Origin: Fragilaria crotonensis
Taxonomy: Eukaryota > Bacillariophyta > Fragilariophyceae > Fragilariales > Fragilariaceae
DNA length: 64,000 nucleotides
Assembly (NCBI GenBank): GCA_022925895.1
Contig: JAKSYS010000047.1
Location: forward strand, 1-64,000
Reading direction: 5' to 3'
The notes below the pieces were generated by a model. That model ran no database searches. It saw only the letters and a list, made by a program, of their open reading frames with translations, and was not told the origin of the DNA. Positions 46,870 through 59,591 of this stretch are shown in pieces. A program made the position numbers and the translations under genes. Position 1 is the stretch's first letter, and each line of letters starts with the position of its first letter.

Positions 46870-49591
46870 TCAAGCTGTGTTCGAGATACTGCAGCGCCGT
46901 TTCCTCTTCTTTGAAATCTCTGCAGTTGCCAAGTAGGCTGCGAAGTGAGTAATGTAAGTCAACTTCGCCCGTGATTGAATCCTTTCGCCCTTCAAAGTGT
47001 ATTTTTCTAACGATGCTCGTTCTATTAGCCCTCGCTCTCCGAGGACTTGCAAAGACCTTTGGGTTTCCCTCCCATCCAGGTGTGACTTGTTCCTTGCGAT
47101 CATGTAACTCAATTTGGTTGTTGCGAGCAAAATCTTGAAGTTCTTTTTGGAATAGCCTCGTTGCTGCTGAAGAGTAACACCTTTAGCATGCAATGCTTCA
47201 AGCAGCTTTTGGATCTCTCGACAAGTCTGATCTTGCCTGTTGGTCGGTCATGTCGTTGCATGGCTTGTTGCTCTGGAGACAGGTACCATGGCCCTTTATC
47301 TTTGGCTGCGAACGTCATTGATTGAATGTCCGCAACACGCAGCTCAGGTAAGTGTGGACCAAGATATCCTTCTTCTGCCATAATTGTCGTGTCTCTCATC
47401 AATGGCTGTGCTCCTCCGTAGGATTTTGACATATGCTGCGCGCTGAGGGCTTGATCGCGTTTGCGAGCATGACCTTGACTGTGATCGAAGAGGAAGACCA
47501 GATCGAATTCGGGATAGAGGACTTGTAAACAATCCACGACATCTTCCAGTTGGAGACTCATGTAGAAAGAATTCCAGTATCCTTCATTGTTGGCCCCGAT
47601 GAAAAGGTATTTAACAAACGGTGATTCTGTCAATGCCACTTTGTTGATTGTGCCTAGTATTTCCATGGCTGCGTGCGTATCAGTGTAAGTAGCTCTGCTT
47701 TGTTGTCGATGTAAGTTAATCCTCGCTAACTCATCCTCCGTTAAAGGTCTTCCAAACCCAAACTCTCGCGAGACGAACGCAGATAACATATATCCATCGC
47801 CTTCCGACTTCGGAAGAAGGGGACGCTGTCCCTTTGGTCCTATCCAAGTCTTTGCTCCTAGGAGATATTGGGCGAATACACTTTCATCCTGGCCGACGAT
47901 CATTATCGGCCTCGCAATTGACGACACCCGAATGCTGGTTGTTGGATTGATGCTTTCCTGCTGAGTGCTACTATTCATGCTGGTGGCATCGGCACCACCG
48001 CAGTGCCGACTCCAGTAGTCAATATGGAATTCAACTAGCTCCTCGTCTCGGATAATGTCAAAATAACGATGTCCAAATCCAATGTCCAACCCTTCTATCA
48101 TCGTAGCTTTTGCAACAGGCAATTGTATCCATCGATTGCAATAGGGCTCCAATTTTGTGAGATACGTCTCGCAGAAGGTTTGTCGATTTGCAACCACATC
48201 CTCCCGTTCGTGGCCATCGACATAGAAGCTCTTCCTTCTAACATCATATTTGAAGCCTAGTAACCGCATCCAGCGCCATGTAGTTGAAAAGCTCATTGAC
48301 TGAAGTCTATGAGCTTGAAGAAAGGAATCAGTTACTGCTGCTTTGTTGCGGTCAGCATTGTCGTCAGCAGTACTTGCAGTGCTTGTTCCCGACGAGTCAA
48401 CAACAATTTTGTGTTGTTGTTCATGATTGTCATCCTGCCATACTACTACCAATCGTGGTATCACCGTGACACAATGAAGTCATGCACACCTTCTATTGTT
48501 AGGGTTGTTAAATTCCTGACACCGAATGCAACAATCTGTTCTTTTGCATCAGGAAAAGTTTCGAGCAATCGCGGCAGTGGTCGCTTCCCACACTGGACGT
48601 AGGCATTCGGGTGGGGGAAGCATTCGAGCTTCCTGTAGATTTTATTCCACTCTGCAATGGTCCTATAGAAAGTTGCTTGTTGCATTCCAAGATCATTCAA
48701 GCGGGAACAGGCTTCCTTACAACAATCCTGCCAAGTCCATTGGTTCATTTTTTGTAGTGCAAGTTGATATGCCAGACACAAAAATGATGCTCGTTGCCGA
48801 ATCTCGAAGATTTCAATCTTCGAACAGAAATTATCAGGATCTCCGCCCTTCACCACACCACGCCAGCTGTCTTCGCTCTCATGAACTGCCTGTAGTGCTG
48901 CAATGCGACGTTCAAGCGTCTCCTGAGGACTTTCGTCCAAAGTCATTGTATCAACGAGAGTAGTACTGTTGCTGCCAACGCCGACGCTGCCGATGCCAAC
49001 GCCTCTACATATTGGTCCTCTGCTGCTGAACAACTGACAAGCCTCTGGACTTGCAGGCCAATACGAGCATGAACTGCTGGCAACCGCTTCTAATCTTTGA
49101 CGCTTTTTTTGGGACTCTTCCTCATCTTCATTGGCATCACCATCAGCCCCGACACTTGTTCCAAACACTGTACTAGAATCGACGGTAGCAGGTCGTCCCC
49201 TTGTTGATGGAATTGCAAGAGCATTTGAGGCGATTTCGAGCACCCTATTCTTCCAAGCTCCATTCAGTGGAGATGGATACATCACCTGCTTCAACTCTTG
49301 AGTTAAATAGTAGTAGTGACGGTGCTGGAAGGTGACTCGGAACATGCCAGTAAGGTTTGACCCATCAAACCTCAACATTGCCGATCCGTAACAGCTGGAT
49401 TTGGCAAACGCTGCATTGAATTGGCGGACACTAAAGATAAGGCCTTCATCAATGTGTCCAAGCTTCCTCAGTGCTTCCACCCAAGTTTCTGCAGGGAGCC
49501 AAGAATTCAACAATCTGGGTCCGTACGTGATGTCAGAACGAATCAACATGACAGCCCTGATAACAACAGCATAAATTCTCGTGTCAGCCAT
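46870..49591 (-). pseudogene. DDE-superfamily transposase/endonuclease of a DNA transposon, frame-broken
   Basis: Read from the ATG at 49591. The N-terminal ~380 residues include a helical DNA-binding-like part (WQDCCKEACSRLNDLGMQQATF). The next frame (48464-47109) has IMIVGQDESVFAQYLLGAKT (first acidic residue), an EGYWNSFYMSLQL stretch, LVFLFDHSQGHARK (second) and QALSAQHM; the last frame (47193-46870) has LQVLGERGLI with KYTLKG. This order matches a DDE endonuclease family frequent in fungal and protist genomes. Both frame changes are of the -1 type; the first sits at CC 48464-48465 and the second near 47226-47240. Terminal inverted repeats were not found, so element borders are unknown. 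It is either recently dead or intact with assembly errors. Confidence 0.6.
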
Positions 49592-50026
49592 CGAGATAAA
49601 CAACCCAGCCAACACAGCTCGTTACTTGGGAGTATTTTGAAGGCTTCTGTGTGTGCTGGGTAGTTTAAAAAGAGTGCATCTGTTGCAAACAACGGCATGC
49701 AATATCATTGTGGAAACCTCGCTTTCAGCACGAGAGTTTTTTCTAAACGTGACGTCACAGGCGCAATAATTCTTCCATTATGTAGAATCTATACTACGGC
49801 CTGCGCTAGGTTTCTCAGTTGCGAAACCTGCCATACCAGGTGCACTATAGGTATAGTATACATATGTACTTCTGTCATAAGGGAATGCTCATCGTTTGTG
49901 TTGACTGATTCCATTCATACATATGTTGTAAGTGTAACGTCGCCGTCGCCGTTGCAATTGAAAAAAGTCCGCATCAGCATCCCAAAAAGTCTACTTCTTG
50001 TGATTGTAGTTCCATCGTGATTCACC
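49592..50026. other. spacer, no gene
   Basis: Upstream regions of the transposase relic and of the gene at 50027. GTATAC/ACATATGTAC words occur at 49850-49870. No coding sequence was recognised. Confidence 0.4.
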
Positions 50027-50736
50027 ATGTCGAAAACTGGCGAGGCATCAATCCTTGAACATCGATCTGTTCTCTACGTGAACGTTGTTATTGAAGACGC
50101 TTCAGAAGCTATCAAAGCTGGCGTCTCCGAGAAGCTTGAAGAGTCGAACTTACCCCTGGACTCAAAAGGCGTATCGCCAAGTATGTTGGCAAGCTGGCAG
50201 CTGATCGAGTGTCTGCCAGCCAAATTGTAGATGCCATGGCCCCAAAAATGGTCGCAACCATGCCTGTCAAGATGCGAAAGAAAGGACTGACTGTTCACGC
50301 TGAAGAAGTTTTTCGCGATGGACCATATTTTGTCATCATGATGCAGGTTCAGCATGTTGATGCCGCTGTCATGATAGAAGCCAAACAATTAGCACAGAAG
50401 GACGAACTACCCAACGATGAGTCGTGGACTGTTAGGTTCGTCAAGTGGTTATTGAGTATCTTGGGAATGAACATCGTTGATAGTGTCCAGACGGATTACC
50501 TTCCTGCATTCATTCAATCCATGATGCAGCCGCATATGGGTGAGCAAATGCAGGCGGAGCTGGCCGACAAGAAGATGATGGCATCAGTGGAGGTGTTGTC
50601 TGAAGAGAAACAGGCTAGGTTTTTTTACGTCCTGCTCCAACAAGTTCGAGATTCAGAGGCCGCCAAGAAAGAAGCAAGAAAGAAGGGTCCTCCTCCAAAT
50701 CCATTCTCGAGAATCGCACCTAAGAAAGACGACTGA
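50027..50736 (+). CDS. conserved-looking protein of unknown function, about 236 residues
   Basis: I do not recognise the family. The N-terminal frame (from ATG 50027) and the main frame (to 50736) join if the AAAA at 50164-50167 had one more A, giving ...LPLDSKRRIAKYVGKLAADR..., which reads as normal coding sequence. The protein has an amphipathic N-terminal half (IAKYVGKLAADRVSASQIVD, APKMVATMPVKMRKKGLTVH), a hydrophobic segment WTVRFVKWLLSILGMNIV (about residues 135-155), an acidic helical part and a basic Pro-containing tail (KKGPPPNPFSRIAPKKDD). A membrane-associated protein is possible. A gene is supported by the long consistent frames; the role is open. Confidence 0.6.
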
Positions 50737-51881
50737 ATATTTTTTCATTATGAGCACGAGGTACACCGAACAACTCCCCGCCTACCACAACTGTAGTGTA
50801 TCAGTTACATCAACGCTTCGTTATCAGCATCATACGTAGTATGCGGTTGCTGGCTGCCATGGTGATGACTCATTTTAGGAAAAAGCATCCCGACTTCGCT
50901 ATTGAGCCACGTTACTTTCCTCATGATGATGAAGATGTTGCTACTGTATGTAAGGCGGTTGCGTGGTTACTGCGCACTGACGATACAAATCAACAAGAAT
51001 CTCTTTCATTCAGTTGAATACTGGTACTACCGGTATACTTGTAGTACTACTACTAGTCTTGAGTCTTGAGGAGGATGTTGCGTACTCGTACTGGAGTATT
51101 AGGCGCTACAAATACTCGAGCTACAACGCTACCAGTAGCTACTCTGAATAGTAGCATGATGTCTGTATAACGTTGATGGGAACTGGGAACTTCGGTCAGA
51201 CGCACGGAATGATGGGTAGATCCTTCATTCGTTAAAAAAGAGGGTAATTTTGGCAAGCACAGTACATACATTCATGAAGTTAGGTGTTTGGATGAACACG
51301 ACGTATTCTCGGTGGGAGCAACGCGATGAATAGTTTCGAACTCCAAAAACTGCATACCATGTGTATTCCGAACTCAGTACCGGTTTCTACAATACTGCTA
51401 CATGAACGTCGAATTACTATCAACAGTGTACAGTGGTATCGACCTCGTCATCGATGACACACACACACATATATATGATCAATGACACCCTTCACATATA
51501 ACTAACAAGGAAAAAAGCGGAACTAACGCACTTCGGTGTCAACAACTGCAAGATTTCTATTTCGTTATTACGGGTGTCATCTGTCATCGATGCTCGAGAC
51601 CCTACTAGCACCCAACACTAACTACCACGAACGAATAGGAACGGAGACTCGGATACATACTTCTTTACTGCCTTGGTTGAGAAGGGCATCTTTGCAGTCG
51701 AGATAATCCATCAATTCGAGATCGATTGAGATACTGTCTGCGCCATTTAGCTTGTCCAACTGTCCGACCGCATCGAGCACTGGAGTGATACATTGCTGGC
51801 TGGAACGATATCAAAGGATTGTCTTCCGAATCGAAAAGGAATCGGTGAAAGCTACTGGAATTGAGGAGAACGACAGAGACC
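50737..51881. other. spacer with CA/TA microsatellite, no gene
   Basis: Contains (AC)n(AT)n at about 51460-51477 and GTAC/TACTAG-rich text at 51018-51070. Short frames at 50796-51017 and elsewhere lack support. Confidence 0.5.
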
Positions 51882-54800
51882 ATGGCATCCCAAAGTGTTG
51901 ACCCAGCCCTTGATGTATTGGATCGTGCATTGCGCGGGGACCACGGAGCCCTCGCCTTTCTCGAACGCACCACGTCCATTTACGTCATAGATGCCACGGA
52001 TCCATCAAAACTGAAGACGTATGGGGGTTGGAATTTCATTCATCAAGCCATGAACGAAGTCGAGCGCAATGAAGCCGATCACTTTAGGAAGGGCATGGAC
52101 CCGGGGCTTAGGGGACACGTGCAGCTTCTGGCAACCATGGCTCAGCGCGTAGCCCGGAGGTCGCCAGCCACGGATCGCAGGTTGATTGCGACGTGCGTCG
52201 CCAACGCAGCTCAATACAGCGCAAACGAAGCCGACGCGCAATCGTTAATCGATCTCAACTCGGAAATTCGGGAAATTGTAATGGGGAGAATCGCTGCCAT
52301 GGCCTTTGACTTCTCATTCCACCGGAATACAAGTCAATCAGCCTTTTCGGATCCAGTAGCCATGGAGAAGTTGTGCTCTGTTTTGGCCGCAAATGCGGTA
52401 ACCACTGGACCAACTTCTGTAAATCATTTCATGCGAGAATGGATCATACCAACCGTTTCATCGTTGCCCCCATATGCTGTGGCTTGTGTTACTTACCAAT
52501 TGGCAATTGAAGCCTTGTCGAAAGCCTCGCCTGCTGGAACGAAAGACACCTTGCAACATCTTTCACATCCTGTTGTCGGAGCAGTACTGATCCCTGTCCT
52601 CGCCGAGGCCATTGCAGAGTCAGCGGAATCCCCAAATCATTCTTGGAATTGTAGAGTTGCTGCCACGTGCATTCGTGCGCTCGATAGATGGTGCGCTGCA
52701 ACAGGTCTCAGTCTTCCGCAGGTCAATCACATCTGCACCAAGTACAAGGTGAGTGCCATGCCTTGAACAGTAGTGCCGACGGCAATGAGTACTAACCTTT
52801 CGGATTCAGATGAAATTTGTGTCCATCATTAGTGATGCGCTTTACTCAGACTCGGACCTTGTCGTTGAGGGAATGGCTGAATTAATTGACAATTGCGTTC
52901 AGAGCAATGATGAGTGCCGCGTGTCTGATGAAAGGATGACTCAGGCCCGTTACATTATGGAGGTTGAAGAAGAGATTTTTCGCACGATTACGGCCGAAGA
53001 TCTGTATCGTATCGAGGTGAAAGAGATGCAAGAGGTACTAGGAGAGCTTGTTTCAGCGGTTGGTCTGCAACGATTCCGTTTCAGCGAGAGACAGGCAAAA
53101 GGTAAGAATTATTGCGTTAGCGGTGTCGGTTTAGAGTTGTAATGCAAACTCAAAACGTCTTAATCAGGAGATCACGGCATTTGTCGAAACTTGACAAGAA
53201 TCGCTGCCAAAGTTGGTGCTGCGGCGATACCAGGATTCGCCACCGGGCAGATCCCGGGTGGTGGCTCTGGACTCTTGGAACTGCTGATGAAAGCGGCAGC
53301 TCATCCAAACGTGCACATATCGTCTCGAGCCATTGAAGTTCTGTCCGCATTTCTCCCACTGGATCCATCCTTTCCATCGAGAATGCTTCCCTTGCTGCAG
53401 CATCGAGCTATCATTCCATACGTTTTGCTTGGGTCTGTTCCGTCTCTAGCTGCAAGTGCATCAGCTGGTGTCGATTTCTCCGAATTCGAGAACTTCCGAC
53501 AAAATGTCCTGGCCGAAGCGCTTGTGGCTTGCTATGTCCGAAATCCGAAGTACTACATGGATTCATGCACTTCTGCAGTTGAAGAATTCTGCTCGTCATC
53601 TGCTACTGTTGAGGTATCATTTCAGCTTGAAGCTGCTCTCTTTTGTTTGACAACTGTAGCTATGGCGGTTACTGGTCCATCCAAAAGGAAAGGACAAGGA
53701 TCTGAAAGTCATTACGATCAAATATCGCGCTGCACTATAGCACTGTCAACAAAGCCAACGTTTCTTCCAGCCAATCCGTTGGCATTGGGACAGCTGAATC
53801 GTTTTATTGGTATGGTAAGTCAGCCGAAAGCATATTCTTGGCTGCTGTGATTGTTTGCTTACAGTGTTCGCAACAAGTATGGTAGCTGGTATACGAGTGA
53901 GGCTTCCCCAAGTATGCTGGAAGTTGCCTTCGAACTCTCAGTGTCCACTGTCAAAATGGCAGGGACAGCCTTCTCAGATGCAGAACCAGCTAGCGACATG
54001 TTGAAGGAGATGGACGTCTCGCCATTCTCTGAAGCTGCAAAAGCGCTGCGAATCATTTTGAGTCGATCACCCGCTCACTTCACCACGCCGGGCGCTGTCT
54101 CATTACTTGGCTGTAAGTGTGGCAAGTCTTCTCTTTAACGAATCGTCCTTTCTCTCAAACAATATGTTCGTGGCACAGCCGCTTGGGAAACCACGTACGT
54201 CGCATGCAATCGCGGTATGCTGACAATTGAAGATAGGGAAGAGATTTGCATGGGGATTTGCGCTGTTGTCGCTGCATTCCCTGATATCCAACGCGGAAAG
54301 TTTTACCATGCGTTTGCACTTCCAATTGTACAATGCGTGCATAGGATGGCGCAAGAATCCGACGACGCAAGGAACGTTGGCGACCAGAAGTTAGCTGCGG
54401 TGATTCCCCGGCTTGCGGATGAGCTTCGCTTGCTTTCAACCATGGTCAATGCTTTCACTGTTGCTATCCGCAAGGGTGAGAAAAAAGTGCACAATGGAGA
54501 TTTGCGACGTAGGTCTATGCCCTCGTTGATGCTGTTGAAGGAACTCTGGCCCTGTCTGAGTCACATTGCGACAAACTATGCTTCAGATCAGGTACGTGCT
54601 GGAAAGAAGTGAACGCCACTTTCTGATTTGCACCACTAACCTGTCGAACATGCAGCACCTTGCCTCGTCGCTAAGCTATCTTCTCGTCAGCTGCATCCCC
54701 CAGGATCTGGACTCCGAGGAAAGCGTTGGTTTGATAATGGAGCTCTTCAAGTTATCTACTTCTATGCTAAGGGAAAGCTCCATGACAAATGGGTCACTTT

Positions 54801-55959
54801 TGGCTGCTTGCGAATTTGTCGAACGGGTCATTGATGTTCATGGTACTGCGATTGAGGATGCGGTTCGCCTCACCATGGACAATACTTCTGTTGCTGCTTC
54901 TGTCAAGGGAATTCCTACGGACGTTAGGCGATTGGTCGAAAACCTTCTTCTGGATGTTATTGAGACCTCGAAAGGCTCGCTTGGGTCCGCGTGGACACGT
55001 GACAAAGAGCAAATGCCCAGACAGCAGTCTTTTGAATCCAGACCGAAGGCGAAAGCCGATGCGGAAGAGAAGCCCTCATCGCCCGAAGTTCTCGCTGCTA
55101 TATTTGCAGTGCTGATTACGTGTGCCAAGAAATGCCCAACTATGCTTGTGTGCTTGCCAGCGACACATGATGGCGACGCTGAACACGACCGACTGTTATC
55201 TCGGGCCGTTGACTCTTGCGTGTCAGTGCTCGTTGAATCGGACTTCGACGTCGCCAGGTCGTCAATTTTGTTTTTGAAATCCGTGGTAGGTATTTGTTTG
55301 GAAGTGAGCTGACAATGCCTCTGATGGTTTGCTCACGTTGTTGAATCATTTTTTAGATTGACCTCATGACTACTAGCGCCGAATCAGGCATGTTGAAGGC
55401 GGTCGTAGAACAATATGTTTCTCCAGTCCGTGGTGCAGTTGTGGCTCTATTAATTGCAGGTATCTGCGGTGTACTGCACCCGACGCTTTTGGATCCGGCA
55501 GCCAGTTTGCTGTACACCATTCTCCGAGCGTCGGGTGACGAAGCTCGGTGGTTTTACGACGCAGGGTTGCAACAGGAACAGTTTAAGCTTGGGACTGCGG
55601 CGCGGGTGTCCATCTCCAACTTTCTGGCCCGCTGCAGCTCTGGCGATGCTTCATCCGAGTCCCTGATGGAGATTTCAGAGGACATTTGGGTACTGCATCA
55701 ACACAGTGAAAACGACTCGGTGTCGGAGAGCGATCAAGTCGTTGAGTTCATCCAGAAGTTAGGGTAGGTATCCAGCATTGTAGAAGAACGCTAGTCCCAC
55801 TGCCTCCCATCACTCTCTCAATGGCTACCATTAGTGTGCATTCACGTAAGCGATTTCTGGGAAGCTGCACAATTTTGTTGCCATCAGAATCACATGAAGT
55901 CACTGGATTACACCCTCGAGGAAGACTTGAGTCTCGACAATGATGCAATGGAAAATTGA
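51882..55959 (+). CDS. karyopherin (importin-beta family, transportin-3/importin-13-like)
   Basis: Eight exons: 51882-52748, 52810-53101, 53168-53814, 53878-54112, 54179-54591, 54656-55285, 55357-55763, 55851-55959. All phases fit and give 1199 residues ending LEEDLSLDNDAMEN. Introns are 61-87 bases with GTRAGT-like donors; the third and last use less obvious acceptors (acaag and gtaag) chosen because they keep frame. The protein is almost entirely helical pairs typical of HEAT repeats (for example LGSVPSLAASASAGVDF, HLASSLSYLLVSCIPQDL, SPVRGAVVALLIAGICGVLH) and acidic in places. The length and C-terminal pattern (LGDFWEAAQF) suggest a nuclear transport receptor of the transportin-SR/importin-13 group; another HEAT-repeat protein remains possible. 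It is the most intron-rich gene here. Confidence 0.65.
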
Positions 55960-56424
55960 TCTTTGATTTTGTAGGTTAATGACACCTACGAGTACAAAAC
56001 CTTGGGCTTCCCGGGAAGAAAAATTTCTACATACAATTTTAGTACTACTGTACGTAACAGCGATTTGGGGGGACGAATCCTCTCAGGAGGTTCCAGAATT
56101 CCTTCTCTACTTCGTTTATCGTACTCCAAGCAGGATTCGTGGAATTTGTCAGTGCATATTGAAAATGTCTCAACCACGAAATTCTATAATTCACGAGCAG
56201 ATCTCATGTCAAAACGTGACGCACCTCAGAGACTTTTATGTATAAAACGAGAATGACTATGTATAATCTGTTTGGCTATTAACTATTTATGTCCGACCGA
56301 TATCATCTTAACCTTCGAACTATAGAGCTTGTTCTACAATATAGTGATTTCATTTTGTCCTAGTTGGCAGACTATCGTTCGGACAAATTGTTTTCGAACA
56401 AGAGTTACAGATAGGAATCTTGCG

Positions 56425-56645
56425 TTAAGTAAAGTTGAGAAAGAATGAGAAAGTTTAAGAAAATATGAGAAACTTCTTTTTTCTCACGTCCGATTGAGAA
56501 AGTTTGAGATTATTTAAGAAAATTTAAGAAGGCGCAATTTTATTACCAGGTTCACGTAGATTATTTGAGATTTTATAAGCAACTCAAATCTTCTTAAAGT
56601 TTCTTAAGAAAGTTTGAGAAAACTTAAGAAAATTTAAGAAACAGC
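56425..56645. repeat. degenerate TTTRAGAAA repeat field
   Basis: About a dozen variants of tttgagaaag or tttaagaaaa on the plus strand, interrupted at 56530-56590 where a few occur inverted (ctcaaatcttcttaaag). A 12-base palindrome tttcttaagaaa lies at 56600-56611. Confidence 0.8.
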
Positions 56646-57004
56646 TCGAAAACATATGTATCTTGACGATTCCTAATTAAGAGATTCCATTCGAATGCAT
56701 CGGAGTATCTCAAGTAATTCCATAAGAATCAAACGTGAAGAATTCATTCATCGGATTGTCATACCAGTCGTTACCAATGCATTTTTCCATTCCTTCTTTC
56801 ATTTTTTTTCGAGCCGAATTTGTCTTTCGTTCATTTCTACTATTCCATGACTACGGAGAATTTAGATAGGTGTACTCATATCAAATAAAAAAATTTAGTT
56901 CACATGTCAAATGCGAAATTCCGTTGGAAAACACTAAACTCGTCGTAATCGTTTTCACTTATTTTCATGTCGGTCGACAAAAGCGTCGAAAAGAAGATAT
57001 TCCG

Positions 57005-57093
57005 GAACCTCCAGGTTTTGTAGGCTGTTTTTAACGTACAATGACACAATGACCCAAAAAGGCAGCTTTGACGACCTACAAAACCAGGGGTTC
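57005..57093. repeat. foldback with ~21-bp arms
   Basis: Left arm 57005-57026 (core aggttttgtagg) pairs with right arm 57073-57093 (core cctacaaaacc), extended by gaacc/ggttc, around a 46-base loop. Confidence 0.85.
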
Positions 57094-57302
57094 TTATCGG
57101 ATCCCCATTTTTTCATGAATATAATCATTTTAAGGTTTCCACAAAAAACAAATTGTTTGAACCCATACATTATACAATTTCTCTTTTACACCAAAGAATT
57201 TCGAGTCTGGAAAACCGGACCAATCAAGGCCGTTACACGTGAAGTGGCGGTTTTCAAATATCCGTGTTTCATGAAGCAATCACCGGTAGGAGTACATGTT
57301 CT

Positions 57303-58722
57303 TCAGCATTTATTCCAGAGTGTTTGATGGTCAGCATTCTGGGTGAGTTTTACAATAACTCTCAATATGTACTCAATACCATTTCCTGAAAGAGCAATAG
57401 GTGCGTGCATTGTGATGACACTAGTAACCCCCATATGTTGAACACCACTGTAGCTAGGGATGCATGGCAGTGAATTACGCTTAAATGTTATTGTAAAAAA
57501 TGACAACAGCCAGGAGGAGTGATAGCTCCAGCAGTCTTCCAGAGGCCAAATTATCCATAACACAAAGGTTCTCATGCCCATCAGCAAATACGAAATCCAT
57601 CTGGAGCAGCAGTATTGCACCATGCATCATACCACAGGTAAAGCAGTGCTGTTTTCATATGCATCTGCCTGCTAAATGTTTTGTTGGACAGGAGAACTCT
57701 GCTATGACCAACTAGCAATGCAGATTCACTGAAGCAGCCTTCATGCTGGTGAGTGTGCAATGCAGCTATAGTACCATCCACCAAAAACCACCAGTAAACC
57801 CAGAGGGCAGACAATGTCATTGTCAACATGAACCACACCACAATTGACTGTGCTTCACTTCGATTGCATCTACACCATCATCCAGCTCATCTTGTCGGTC
57901 AATTGCTTACTCTCAGACTTGAAGTGAACCATCAAATGAAAAAGACCTCAAAGTCATGAAAGTACTAGCCCCGTGAGACACATTGGTGTTCATATGTTTG
58001 CTGTTATTCAGGATGGTAAGTATTGTTGCTGCTGATTTGTTGTTTGCCAGCATGAAATGAGATGCACATGGTGCATGCTGAGTAAAGTGTGTTAAAAGCC
58101 CCATCTGAAGGCAAGCAACCGACACAGGCAGGCAAGCACACAACACAATGATCACATTGTATCATTCTTGTTGAATATAATTGGCTTTGGAATGATGAAG
58201 CTTAAGCCTTTGTTCCATGAAGGCAAACAAACAGAGGAGATGGTTGCTTCGTGATGCTGGCTGGTTGTTGGGTGACGTGTCTCTTGTTGGACGCTCTGGT
58301 TATGTCCAGCATCCATCTCCTCCTCCGGGATGGAATCTTGCTGAGGATAGCATCCAAATGAAGTAGTGCTGGATTTATGCAAATTGAAAATTCTCTGTGC
58401 GCGCACGTATTTTGTGTTCATTCAGCTTTCCGGAGAAAACCGAATGTCGCACCTAAAGTCTCTGCTGCTATTGAAAAAGAGCTACTAATGCTCAAGTTAT
58501 GCGCACACCCAAAAAAACATCGCCAACTCAACCTTAAATTACCATTTTCAAGTTGTGGTTTCAGGCAAGAACCTCTATCTCTGCGCGCACGTGGATCTCC
58601 GTTGGCCGCGCCAGGAATTTCCTCGTTGGATTTACCACAAAGATACCAGAAGTACCTTAGATCTCCCGTATGATCTTGGCGGCAATCCAAAAGAGAACTG
58701 GAGGACTTTTTCCAACTGTGAC
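57303..58722. other. degenerate DNA, possible transposon relic
   Basis: Overlapping minus-strand frames (57303-57841, 57913-58421) are open for 70-110 codons without clear domains. This may be an old element, but no signature motif could be named. Confidence 0.3.
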
Positions 58723-59591
58723 TGAGTGGCACCAACAAAAATGAAGATGGAGGAATCTGCAATGCCATCATCTGCAGCTCTCAACAAGGAGAACACCAGC
58801 GTACCTGCAGGACAAACGCAAGAGATGAGTAGTAGTGAATGCAATGACAGGGTCGAGAATCTACAAGCAAGTTTAGCAACTGGCGTCCTTTTCAGAGGTA
58901 GTATATTGGTATTCGGTCCAATTCTTACCAGTTTCAGGAATCTGTTGCAAATGGGACTGCAATCACAGATGACCCCAGCAGTGAAACAATGAGCATGATT
59001 TACGGCATTGCGTATTACCATGGATTGGAAAAAGCTGATGCAAAGGATGCAGAGGTTGCCGCAAAATCGATGGCAGAGCACGATGCTACAAAGTAAGTTG
59101 AGGAAGGGCGGGCATTGCGTCTGAAGTGTGCAAGTAGCTTTGTTGCAGGTGAAGCCATTCAGGTTGGTGGACCGATGCTGGTACTTTGCAACAATGGTGA
59201 GGTAGTAGGACTTCTTGGATCCGATGAAGACTCAGCTGTAGCTCAAGTAATGATGACACTGCCAGCTGCAAAGAAGATCAACAAACGAGGAAACAGAGAT
59301 GCTGCTGGTCCCTCAAGAAATAAGGCATTGCGCCGCAACCTTAATGATTCCCTGACCAAAACTCGACATGGCAATGCTGAAATTGAGGCCGAGCGATTTG
59401 ATTTCGAAAAACAGATGGCAGAAAAACGTTGTGAGAAGGAAACGCAAGATAGCCAGCGCCAGCACGAGATCCAGCTTCGTAGTATGGACCTCCAAAAAAT
59501 GCAGTGGGAAATGCAAATGGCGGAAATGAAGATCGGGTTGGCCCAGCTTGAACAAAGAGGAGGTGACAGTAGTAAGGACAGTAGCAAGTAG
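58723..59591 (+). CDS. hypothetical coiled-coil protein, exon structure uncertain
   Basis: Coding-like stretches occur in order: ATG 58726 with a Ser/Glu-rich start (MKMEESAMPSSAALNKEN), a middle part read from about 58936 (VANGTAITDDPSSETMSMIY...) and a last part ending at 59591. The last ~70 residues are a strongly charged coiled coil (EAERFDFEKQMAEKRCEK; MQWEMQMAEMKIGLAQLEQR). Splice-like signals sit between them (gtagta...tttcag at 58898-58937; gtaagt...ttgcag at 59093-59149), but the phases do not all fit, so this may be a decaying gene. Similar charged coiled-coil tails occur in transposon-associated Myb-like proteins; the family is not identified. Confidence 0.35.

Larger units (their letters stand above)
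55960..57302. other. AT-rich spacer without a gene
   Basis: Strongly AT-rich, unlike the rest of the window. Holds the TTTAAGAAA repeat field and a foldback (separate entries). The open frame at 57170-56955 (minus) runs across the foldback and has no family resemblance. Confidence 0.6.

Noticed and set aside
57303-58421. Minus-strand frames that might be a Harbinger-type transposase
   Set aside because: I looked for DDE and Myb signatures and found none that hold up; kept only as possible degenerate DNA.
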